A DNA stretch of 8,409 bases from Methanoculleus marisnigri (GCA_002503885.1 DASQ01000059.1:1-8409); one strand, 5' to 3'. Shown: positions 1-5,014, counted from the first letter of the stretch. Numbers and translations are program-made. The notes: generated by a model not told the origin, from the letters alone.

Positions 1-273
1 AAACCGCCCTATGGGAGGAAGCGGCGGATCAAGCGAGGACTGTACCGGAGTGCTCTGGGCACCCTGATCAACGCCGATGTCAACGGCGCTCTGAACCATT
101 TACGAAAGGTAGCCGGTGATTCCGTGGTTCCACGGATAATCGGTAGGGGCCGTGTCAACCGGCCCGTGCGAATAAGGACGTCTTTTGAACCGTCAACCTT
201 CGCACCGATTACATTGCAGCCCTGTGCCCCACAAGGGCCCCCGCTGCAAGCCCCCGGTTTTAACCGGGGGTAG
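1..273 (+). CDS. tnpB: TnpB (IS200/IS605 group), C-terminal end, 5' partial
   Basis: Frame 1 is open from the first base to a TAG at 271-273 (90 residues). It reads K-P-P-Y-G-R-K-R-R-I-K-R-G-L-Y-R, then L-I-N-A-D-V-N-G-A-L-N-H-L-R-K. The NADVNGALN stretch is the RuvC-III motif of TnpB, and its Asp (about residue 26 of this fragment) is the last of the three catalytic acids. TnpB proteins are RNA-guided DNA nucleases of IS200/IS605 elements and relatives of Cas12. The tail (RVNRPVRIR, then FEPSTFAP) resembles tails I recall from TnpB of methanogenic archaea. The last residues (G-F-N-R-G) are read through the element's right-end hairpin. RuvC-I, RuvC-II and the CxxC zinc finger would lie upstream of the window, so integrity cannot be judged, and neither can the presence of a tnpA. 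Confidence 0.88.
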   Translation, partial: KPPYGRKRRIKRGLYRSALGTLINADVNGALNHLRKVAGDSVVPRIIGRGRVNRPVRIRTSFEPSTFAPITLQPCAPQGPPLQAPGFNRG

Positions 274-280
274 TTGACTC
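110..280 (+). ncRNA. putative omega RNA (reRNA) overlapping the tnpB 3' end
   Basis: In IS200/IS605 elements the guide RNA of TnpB is encoded by the 3' end of tnpB plus the right end, and the guide is the flanking DNA just beyond the element. This stretch has matching structure: a stem CCGTGG/CCACGG (122-127 with 130-135) inside the coding sequence, and the strong terminal hairpin at 251-270 followed by TAGTTGAC. The 5' limit is not visible and 110 is a guess. The call is by family position and hairpins, not by a recognised covariance model. Confidence 0.42.
251..280 (+). mobile_element. right end of the IS200/IS605-type element (terminal hairpin)
   Basis: Positions 251-259 (CCCCCGGTT) and 262-270 (AACCGGGGG) are perfect inverted complements around TT, followed by TAGTTGACTC. 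A GC-rich hairpin ending in a short single-stranded tail is the usual right-end architecture of these elements, and the tnpB stop codon TAG sits immediately after the hairpin. The exact boundary cannot be fixed without an empty site, but it should fall within about 277-285. The left end is outside the window. Confidence 0.6.
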
Positions 281-440
281 CCCATATCGACACCACCCCC
301 AGAGCAGGCTCCGCGGACGCTTATTCGCCGCAGATCGCCGGGATGTGCACACTCCGCCGTAGCCGCCGCCTCCGCCGGTACGGTTCCGGTATCTATTCCC
401 CGCGGATACCCCCCGGGGGGATCCACGCCTTCAACCAGAA
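281..440. other. non-coding gap between the tnpB element and acs
   Basis: No credible gene: the short frames here have no family motifs and no ribosome binding site. The stretch holds a near-palindrome at 404-424 (GGAT, one extra A, CCCCCC, GGGGGG, ATCC) and two CCGGTA copies at 375-380 and 386-391. The first bases (from about 280) would be the guide-coding flank for the upstream TnpB if the element is active. The acs promoter starts just downstream. Confidence 0.6.
404..424. repeat. 21-bp near-perfect GC-rich palindrome
   Basis: GGAT (404-407) pairs with ATCC (421-424), and CCCCCC (409-414) pairs with GGGGGG (415-420), leaving only A408 unpaired. There is no loop sequence, so it is better seen as a cruciform or protein-binding palindrome than as an RNA hairpin. 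No T-run follows, so it is not an obvious terminator. It lies about 23 bp upstream of the acs TATA box. Confidence 0.65.
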
Positions 441-488
441 TGTTGATATAAAATACATTATTAATAATGTATAATAAGGGGCAATCGC
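441..488 (+). promoter_or_regulatory. acs promoter (TATA box) and ribosome binding region
   Basis: TATAAAAT at 447-454 is a good archaeal TATA box in an otherwise GC-rich genome. A start site about 25 bp downstream would fall near 475-480, which leaves a very short leader before the ATG at 489. AAGGGG (476-481) lies 7 bases before the ATG and could be a weak Shine-Dalgarno element, but it might be at or partly outside the transcript end. The palindrome at 453-472 starts inside the TATA box. Confidence 0.65.
453..472. promoter_or_regulatory. 20-bp perfect palindrome, candidate operator in the acs promoter
   Basis: ATACATTATT (453-462) is followed directly by its exact reverse complement AATAATGTAT (463-472). 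It spans from the TATA box to just before the expected transcription start. A bound dimeric regulator there would block TBP/TFB or polymerase, so repression is the simplest reading. No regulator can be assigned. The winged-helix gene at 3947 is one candidate only in the sense that it lies in this window. Confidence 0.55.
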
Positions 489-2387
489 ATGGCTGAAGAT
501 TTTAACGTCAAACTCGAGGAGGCGAAGTACTACACTCCCGAGGCCAGCTTTAAAGAGCACTCCTGGATAGGCGACTACAACCGGACCTACCAGGAGTTCC
601 TGGCAGACCCCGACGGGTTCTGGGACAGCATCGCCAGAGAGCTTGAGTGGTTCCAGCCCTGGGACCGGGTGAAGGAGTGGGAGTTCCCGTACGCGAAGTG
701 GTTCGTCAACGCCAAACTCAACATCACCCACAACTGCCTGGACCGCCACGTCCACAACCAGCGGCGGAACAAGGTCGCGATCATGTGGCGGGGAGAGACC
801 GAGGAGGAGGAGCGGATCTTCACCTACCGCCAGCTCTTCCAGGCGGTCTGCCGGTTCGCAAACGGCTTAAAAAGTCTCGGCGTCGGGAAGGGCGACCGGG
901 TCTGCATCTACATGCCGGTGGTGCCCGAGCAGATCATCGCGATGCTCGCCTGCGCCCGCATCGGGGCGATCCACTCGGTCGTCTTCGGCGGGTTCGGCAT
1001 CAGCGCGCTCAACCAGCGTATCACGGGCATCGAGGCGAAGGTGGTCGTCACCGCCGACGTCACCTACCGGCGCGGCAAGGCAATCCCGCTCAAGAACATC
1101 GTCGAGGAGGCGGTCGTCAACGCGCCCTCCGTCGAGCGGATCGTCATCCTCCGGCGCGACGACGACAAGCCCGTGGAACTCCACCCCGAGATGGAGGTGG
1201 ACTACTACGACCTGATGGAGGGTGTGGACCGGGAATGCCCGGCTGAGGCGATGGACGCCGAGGATCCGCTCTTCATCCTCTATACGAGCGGCACCACCGG
1301 GTCCCCGAAGGGCATCGTGCACGCCTGCGGCGGCTACATGGTCGGGACCTATTATACGACGAAGCACGTCTTCGATATCAAGGACAACGACATCTACTGG
1401 TGCACCGCCGACCCCGGGTGGATCACCGGCCACAGTTACAGCGTCTACGGCCCGCTCCTGAACGGCGCCACCTGCCTCATCGCGGAGGCAACCCCCGACT
1501 ACCCGGACCCGGGCACCTACTGGAACCTCATCGAGGAGTACGGCGTCACCATCTTCTACACCGCCCCGACCGCCATCCGGATGTTCATGCGGGTGGGTGA
1601 AGAGTGGCCGAACCGCTACAACCTCTCGTCGCTCCGTATCCTCGGGTCGGTCGGTGAACCGCTCAACCCGGAGGCGTTCGAATGGTTCTACCGCACCATC
1701 GGGAAAGACCGGTGCCCGATCGTGGACACCTGGTGGCAGACCGAGACCGGGATGCACATGGTGACCACGATGATCGGCGAACCCATGCGCCCCGGGTTTG
1801 CCGGAAAACCGATCCCGGGCGTCGTCGCGGACGTCGTCGACATGGCAGGCAACCCGGTCGCCCCGGGCACCGGCGGCCTCCTGGTCATCAGGGAGCCCTG
1901 GCCGTCGATGATGCGGACGATCTGGAACGACGACGATCGCTACCGCAAGTACTGGCACACCATCCCGGGATGCTACACGGCGGCCGACCTTGCGGTGAAG
2001 GGCGAGGACGGCTACATCATGGTCATCGGGCGGTCCGACGACCTGATCGTCGTCGCCGGGCACAACATCGGGACCGCGGAGGTCGAGAGCGCGCTCGTCT
2101 CCCACGAGGCGGTTGCGGAGGCTGCCGTCATCGGCAAACCCGACGCCCTGAAAGGGAACTCCATCAAGGCCTTCGTCATCCTCAGGAACGGCCGCGAGCC
2201 CTGTGAGAAACTGAAGAACGACCTCGTCTACCATGTCCGGATGACGCTCGGGCCGATTGCCATCCCGTCCGAGATTGAATTCGTGCAGTCGCTCCCCAAA
2301 ACCCGGAGCGGCAAGATCATGAGACGGGTCTTAAAAGCGCAGGAACTGGGTATGGACCCCGGTGACATATCGACCCTGGAAGAATAA
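489..2387 (+). CDS. acs: acetyl-CoA synthetase, AMP-forming
   Basis: This 632-residue protein joins acetate, ATP and CoA to acetyl-CoA, AMP and pyrophosphate. The length is close to bacterial Acs (about 650). Visible motifs in order are the GGFG loop, the ATP motif YTSGTTGSPKG (265-275), ADPGWITGHSY of the acyl pocket, GSVGEP, and WWQTETG (415-421), whose tryptophan limits the acyl chain to acetate or propionate size. GRSDD marks the hinge before the C-terminal domain, and LPKTRSGK carries the adenylation lysine K609, the usual site of reversible acetylation. Two CoA-contact positions differ from the Salmonella-type enzyme: the GHRLG motif reads GHNIG (N526), and the VRAGR region reads YRRGK (R194, K197). 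In a hydrogenotrophic methanogen the likely role is assimilation of acetate. The start was chosen for the AAGGGG spacing and the TATA distance. A related short-chain acyl-CoA synthetase is the main alternative. Confidence 0.94.
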   Translation: MAEDFNVKLEEAKYYTPEASFKEHSWIGDYNRTYQEFLADPDGFWDSIARELEWFQPWDRVKEWEFPYAKWFVNAKLNITHNCLDRHVHNQRRNKVAIMWRGETEEEERIFTYRQLFQAVCRFANGLKSLGVGKGDRVCIYMPVVPEQIIAMLACARIGAIHSVVFGGFGISALNQRITGIEAKVVVTADVTYRRGKAIPLKNIVEEAVVNAPSVERIVILRRDDDKPVELHPEMEVDYYDLMEGVDRECPAEAMDAEDPLFILYTSGTTGSPKGIVHACGGYMVGTYYTTKHVFDIKDNDIYWCTADPGWITGHSYSVYGPLLNGATCLIAEATPDYPDPGTYWNLIEEYGVTIFYTAPTAIRMFMRVGEEWPNRYNLSSLRILGSVGEPLNPEAFEWFYRTIGKDRCPIVDTWWQTETGMHMVTTMIGEPMRPGFAGKPIPGVVADVVDMAGNPVAPGTGGLLVIREPWPSMMRTIWNDDDRYRKYWHTIPGCYTAADLAVKGEDGYIMVIGRSDDLIVVAGHNIGTAEVESALVSHEAVAEAAVIGKPDALKGNSIKAFVILRNGREPCEKLKNDLVYHVRMTLGPIAIPSEIEFVQSLPKTRSGKIMRRVLKAQELGMDPGDISTLEE

Positions 2388-2394
2388 ACAACCA

Positions 2395-2414
2395 ACTTTT
2401 TATATACTTTTTTA
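2395..2414 (+). terminator. T-rich acs terminator that also holds the tbp TATA box
   Basis: Eight bases after the acs stop the plus strand has two T-runs (TTTTT at 2397-2401 and TTTTTT at 2408-2413), the kind of signal at which archaeal polymerase stops without a hairpin. TTTTTATATA (2397-2406) is also the best TATA box for tbp. Its centre is about 27 bases before the tbp ATG at 2429, so transcription would start at or next to the start codon. The tract thus seems to serve both genes. Confidence 0.6.
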
Positions 2415-2428
2415 AGCATCTTATAAAT

Positions 2429-2992
2429 ATGAATGAGCATAAACCCGAGGAGTCCCTCAAGATCGAAAACATCGTTGCTTCAGCGAAAGTGACCGATTCG
2501 CTTGATCTCCCCTCTCTTGCCTCCCGGTTGAAGGACGCGGAATACAATAAAAAGCGGTTCCCCGGCGTCGTCCTCCGGATGCAGGACCCGAAGATCGCTG
2601 CGCTCGTCTTCGGTTCCGGCAAGGTCGTCCTGACCGGGGCAAAGAGCATCGACAGCCTCTCCCGGGGCCTGGAGATCCTCGCCGACCAGTTGCGGGCGTT
2701 CGACATCGATATCCCCGACAACCCGACCTACAAGATCCAGAATATCGTCACATCCGCAGATCTCGGGACGCCGATCAACTTAAATAAGATTGCCGTCGGC
2801 TTTAACCTGGACAAGATCGAGTACGAGCCCGAACAGTTCCCCGGGCTGGTCTACCGGCTCGACGATCCGAAGGTGGTCGTCCTCCTCTTCGGGTCCGGCA
2901 AGCTGATCATCACGGGCGGCAAGGTGCCTGAGGATGCCAGGCGGGCGGTACAGCGAATCCTCTCCGAACTCTCCAGTCTCGGGCTCATCTGA
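2429..2992 (+). CDS. tbp: TATA-box-binding protein (TBP)
   Basis: This 187-residue protein is the archaeal general factor that binds the TATA box and, with TFB, recruits RNA polymerase. It is built of two tandem copies of the TBP fold: the first begins IENIVAS at residue 12, the second IQNIVTS at residue 103. Each has the matching blocks FPGVVLR/FPGLVYR, DPK, and LVFGSGKVVLTG / LLFGSGKLIITG, which form the concave DNA-binding sheet. Length and start match the family (about 180-190). There is no Shine-Dalgarno sequence in the AT-rich bases before the ATG, and the TATA box is 27 bases upstream, so the mRNA is probably leaderless. Methanogens can carry several tbp copies, and the window cannot say whether this is the main one. 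Confidence 0.97.
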   Translation: MNEHKPEESLKIENIVASAKVTDSLDLPSLASRLKDAEYNKKRFPGVVLRMQDPKIAALVFGSGKVVLTGAKSIDSLSRGLEILADQLRAFDIDIPDNPTYKIQNIVTSADLGTPINLNKIAVGFNLDKIEYEPEQFPGLVYRLDDPKVVVLLFGSGKLIITGGKVPEDARRAVQRILSELSSLGLI

Positions 2993-3003
2993 TCTCCGTA
3001 CAA

Positions 3004-3014
3004 TATTCTTTTTT
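3004..3014 (+). terminator. T-run terminator of tbp
   Basis: TATTCTTTTTT begins 12 bases after the tbp stop and ends in six T. No stable hairpin precedes it, as is usual for archaeal intrinsic termination. Confidence 0.6.
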
Positions 3015-3068
3015 AGACCCGTAAGGGCCGGAGGGCCGTCGGTTCCGCCGGGGCTATTCCGAACCTCT

Positions 3069-3081
3069 CCAGCGTGGCGGT
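3069..3081 (+). repeat. 13-bp direct repeat, copy 1
   Basis: CCAGCGTGGCGGT here is identical to 3549-3561. It is followed by TAGTGC, whose reverse complement GCACTA directly precedes copy 2, so the flanks are related in an inverted sense. Confidence 0.7.
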
Positions 3082-3279
3082 AGTGCTCCAGCATATACCT
3101 GATAAGTGGTCTCAGAGGATCCGACCGAATTACGTTGCGCACCAACCCGCGTTCATGACAAAAAATAACCTGGGGAGAAGATTTCCTTATCGGGCTCTGG
3201 TGAAGCCCTATTTCGGCTGTCATTCTTCCCCGACGAGATTGATGCCTGACCCTGCCTGTCCCTGAGTTCGACCTTTCGT

Positions 3280-3308
3280 ATGAAAATGGGTCACCTACAT
3301 ATTTTCAT
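3280..3308. repeat. inverted repeat with 8-bp arms
   Basis: ATGAAAAT (3280-3287) and ATTTTCAT (3301-3308) are exact reverse complements with a 13-base spacer. They could bind a dimeric regulator or form a weak RNA stem. No gene start nearby explains it. Confidence 0.5.
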
Positions 3309-3313
3309 CCGGT

Positions 3314-3335
3314 ATGCCTGTGGCCCCACGGGCAT
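3314..3335. repeat. strong hairpin / near-palindrome
   Basis: ATGCCTGTGG (3314-3323) pairs with CCACGGGCAT (3326-3335), with one T-G wobble. As RNA this is a very stable hairpin with a minimal loop. It lies just after the 3280-3308 repeat and 45 bp before the G-quadruplex repeat. Confidence 0.6.
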
Positions 3336-3379
3336 CATGTGGTTTTTCTCACGCATGTCCTCATGCCGTGGACCGTGGT

Positions 3380-3457
3380 GGCTATCGCCATGGGGGGGTG
3401 GGGCTGACGGGGAGGGGTCTCCCCCGCCCCAGAGCGGGGGCAGTCATGGCGATACCC
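3380..3457. repeat. inverted repeat enclosing a G-quadruplex motif and a C-rich hairpin
   Basis: TATCGCCATG (3383-3392) and CATGGCGATA (3445-3454) are perfect complements, and two further G-C pairs lie beyond a single mismatch. Between them lie four G-runs in a row, G7 (3392-3398), G4 (3400-3403), G4 (3409-3412) and G4 (3414-3417), with loops of 1, 5 and 1 bases: a strong G-quadruplex motif on the plus strand. It is followed by a second stem CCCCCGC/GCGGGGG (3421-3427 with 3434-3440). The G-runs could also pair with these C-runs, so several competing folds exist. No family is recognised. Confidence 0.65.
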
Positions 3458-3515
3458 GGTGGAAAGCCGTGCTCCGGATTGCAATCAATCGGGAACACCC
3501 GGATGGGATCTCAGC

Positions 3516-3528
3516 AAAATTTATTATC
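3516..3528 (+). promoter_or_regulatory. TATA-like box in the intergenic region
   Basis: AAAATTTATTATC is an isolated AT-rich patch between GC-rich stretches. From its centre, a start about 26 bases downstream would lie near 3545-3550, exactly where the second 13-bp repeat and the structured GC-rich block begin. No reading frame with a good start follows, so if real it would drive an RNA. Confidence 0.35.
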
Positions 3529-3539
3529 AGTTGTTTCGT

Positions 3540-3720
3540 AGGGCACTACCAGCGTGGCGGTGGGGTGGAGATCCTGACGGGTGGATCGGAAACCCTGTCC
3601 GGCCCGGCCGAACCCTTCCGGTCCCTCGCGATCACACCCCGGACCGGGCCGGCAGATACGGGAGCGGTCAGGTGAGTGGTGGAACCATGACGGCCCCGGG
3701 GTGCAGAGCCCCTCCGTCGG
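3540..3720 (+). ncRNA. candidate structured RNA, no family recognised
   Basis: Behind the TATA-like box the sequence is GC-rich and full of possible stems: GATCC/GGATC (3570-3574 with 3583-3587), CCGGTCC/GGACCGG (3618-3624 with 3641-3647), CCGGCCCGG/CCGGGCCGG (3599-3607 with 3644-3652), and GGGG/CCCC (3698-3701 with 3709-3712). The second and third share bases 3644-3647 and exclude each other. I looked for hallmarks of SRP RNA, RNase P RNA and tRNA and did not find them. Limits are approximate, and GC-rich DNA forms stems by chance, so this is a hypothesis. Confidence 0.25.
3549..3561 (+). repeat. 13-bp direct repeat, copy 2
   Basis: CCAGCGTGGCGGT, identical to 3069-3081. It begins at the transcription start predicted from the TATA-like box at 3516-3528. 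Confidence 0.7.
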
Positions 3721-3894
3721 GTGCCCTTCCTGCCTGCCGCACCACCCCGGTCGCTGGCCCTTCTCCCCCGGAAAGCACCCTCTTTGCTGCTGGTGGAAGT
3801 ACAGTCCGGTGAAAAACAGTTCGATAATATCCGTTCGATGATTTATCCATTCTCTTAAAACTATCATAATCGCAAGATCTCCCATTGAAATAAT

Positions 3895-3946
3895 AATATT
3901 TTTATAGTCAGATTTAAAACAATAGATACTATCTGATGGTGGATGG
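3895..3946 (+). promoter_or_regulatory. promoter and possible self-operator of the winged-helix gene
   Basis: Two TATA-like stretches are present, TTTTTATAG (3898-3906) and ATTTAAAAC (3912-3920). AGATA-C-TATCT (3924-3934) is a perfect odd-length palindrome between them and the start codon. CAGAT (3909-3913) and ATCTG (3931-3935) also form a wider inverted pair. GGTGG (3938-3942), 4 bases before the ATG, may act as a Shine-Dalgarno element. A palindrome at the start site of a regulator gene often means self-regulation, but this is inference. Confidence 0.45.
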
Positions 3947-4327
3947 ATGAGGTCAGACAAGGTACGGTATTTTACGCCACGCGATGAAGAACTCGCCGAG
4001 CTCTTAATTGGCATCGGTATCAAGAGAAACGTCTCCAAAGTGCTCGTATATCTTGCGAACACGGAGGAAGCGACATCCCGGGACATCGAACGGGGCACCG
4101 ATCTCCGCCAGCCCGAAGTCAGCATCGCCATGCGCTACCTCAAGGAATGCGACTGGATCGATACTCGCGAGAGCAAGTCGGAGAGCAAAGGGAGGCCGGT
4201 GAAGATCTATACGCTCTCCCGTTCGATAACCGAGATCATGGATACGATTGAAAAGGAAAAGAAGAAGGAAGCCCGGCACCAGTTAGACCTTATCGAGAAG
4301 ATGCGGGAATGCATATCAACGCAGTGA
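3947..4327 (+). CDS. small winged-helix transcriptional regulator
   Basis: The 126-residue protein has the layout of a one-domain archaeal regulator. An N-terminal helical part (about 10-40) is followed by a helix-turn-helix at about 43-66 (TSRDIERGTDLRQPEVSIAM). A basic wing follows at about 70-90 (ESKSESKGRPVKIYTLS), then a charged helix at 92-122 (EKEKKKEA) likely to be a coiled-coil dimerisation arm. It resembles the predicted regulators grouped with the TrmB/ArsR-like winged helices of Euryarchaeota. No ligand domain or metal-binding cysteine cluster is seen (only C68 and C121), so what it senses is unknown. The ATG at 3947 was chosen because upstream ATGs at 3935 and 3943 are out of frame, and the 3935 frame stops at once. 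It stands alone after a long intergenic region, and its stop overlaps the 3' end of convergent rpiA by 12 bp. Confidence 0.85.
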   Translation: MRSDKVRYFTPRDEELAELLIGIGIKRNVSKVLVYLANTEEATSRDIERGTDLRQPEVSIAMRYLKECDWIDTRESKSESKGRPVKIYTLSRSITEIMDTIEKEKKKEARHQLDLIEKMRECISTQ

Positions 4328-5014
4328 TACGACGCGGCACCCCTTCTCCTCACCAACAATAACCATTATCTTTTCTCCGTAGGCGGTAAACAGCCCGCAC
4401 TCCAGCGCACCGGGTATCGAGGCTATCGCTGCTTCAAGGCCCCGGGGGTCCGGAACCGCCCCAAAGTCACAGTCGAAGATGAAGTTGCCGTTGTCGGTGA
4501 CGACCGGGCCGTCTTTCTTCACCGCTTCCCGGATGACCGGGCTGCCACCGAGGAGAGCGAGGCGCCTGAAGACGGGCGCCGAGGCGAACGGGAGAACCTC
4601 GACCGGCACGAGTGCGTCCAAGGTTTCTACCATCTTTGTAGAGTCGACTACGATGAGCACTTTTTGGGCCGCGGCGCAGACGCACTTCTCCCGGAGGAGC
4701 GCTGCTCCGCGCCCCTTGATCAGGACCAGGCCCGGGTCGATCTGGTCGGCCCCGTCGATGGCGATATCGAGTTTGGGATGCTCATCGAGGCTCGTGAGCG
4801 GGATACCATACTGGCGTGCCCGGATGGCCGCCTGGTAGGATGTCGGAACGCCGGCGATACAAAGGCTGTCCTCTGCTATCCGCTCGCCCAGCCGCTCCAT
4901 CGCAAAGAAGACCGTCGACCCGGTGCCGAGGCCGACGACCATCCCGTCCTCGACCATCCCCGCCGCCCGATACCCTGCGTTCTGCTTCGACGCTATCTGC
5001 TCTGCTGCATTCAT
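4316..5014 (-). CDS. rpiA: ribose-5-phosphate isomerase A
   Basis: This 232-residue enzyme interconverts ribose 5-phosphate and ribulose 5-phosphate, linking nucleotide precursor supply to sugar phosphates. The phosphate-binding loop GLGTGST is at 28-34. The catalytic region DGADQID has D87 and D90, KGRGAALLREK has K100 and the general base E109, and the TDNGNFI block is also present. All active-site residues match the E. coli and Pyrococcus enzymes, and the length fits the family (about 220-230). It follows surE by 21 bases on the same strand, with AAGGAG (5031-5026) 11 bases before the ATG, so it is probably co-transcribed. Its last 12 bases overlap the 3' end of the convergent winged-helix gene. 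Confidence 0.96.
   Translation of the reverse strand: MNAAEQIASKQNAGYRAAGMVEDGMVVGLGTGSTVFFAMERLGERIAEDSLCIAGVPTSYQAAIRARQYGIPLTSLDEHPKLDIAIDGADQIDPGLVLIKGRGAALLREKCVCAAAQKVLIVVDSTKMVETLDALVPVEVLPFASAPVFRRLALLGGSPVIREAVKKDGPVVTDNGNFIFDCDFGAVPDPRGLEAAIASIPGALECGLFTAYGEKIMVIVGEEKGCRVVSLR

Larger units (their letters stand above)
3015..3894. other. long non-coding, structure-rich intergenic region
   Basis: Nearly 900 bp between tbp and the next gene's promoter has no frame with a recognisable domain, consistent ribosome binding site or gene-like composition. What it does hold: a possible hairpin GGGCT/AGCCC (3192-3208); inverted repeats at 3280-3308 and 3314-3335; a G-quadruplex motif inside an inverted repeat (3380-3457); a TATA-like box at 3516-3528 followed by a GC-rich block with several stems; and a 13-bp direct repeat at 3069 and 3549. 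Composition shifts from GC-rich to AT-rich after about 3815. It may be a decayed mobile element, an RNA locus, or both. Confidence 0.6.

Noticed and set aside
867..2234. Long minus-strand open frame (455 codons) opposite acs
   Set aside because: It is the antisense of a clear acetyl-CoA synthetase; low-complexity V/D/R-rich translation typical of GC-rich shadow frames, with no domain.
2780..3223. 147-codon minus-strand frame overlapping the tbp 3' end
   Set aside because: Half of it is antisense to tbp, and the rest has no recognisable motif.
3255..3275. GAGTTCGACC, resembling a tRNA T-loop
   Set aside because: The flanking five bases do not pair, and there is no D-arm, anticodon arm or acceptor stem around it.
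3069..3561. CRISPR-like repeats
   Set aside because: Only two 13-bp copies 480 bp apart, with no regular spacing and no cas genes.
3280..3675. 131-codon plus-strand frame in the intergenic region
   Set aside because: The translation runs through the G-runs and hairpins, has no domain or conserved motif, and no ribosome binding site precedes its ATG.
3540..3840. Possible SRP RNA or RNase P RNA
   Set aside because: Characteristic conserved blocks (SRP helix 8 loop, RNase P CR-I/CR-V type sequences) are not seen, so only an unclassified candidate RNA is kept.
3511..3885. Minus-strand frame beginning MGDLAIMIVLREW with an AT-rich region upstream
   Set aside because: The TATA-like sequence is only about 16 bases before the ATG, no Shine-Dalgarno element is visible, and after about 40 codons it becomes a low-complexity G/P/R/C-rich shadow translation. 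It could be revisited if transcription is found.
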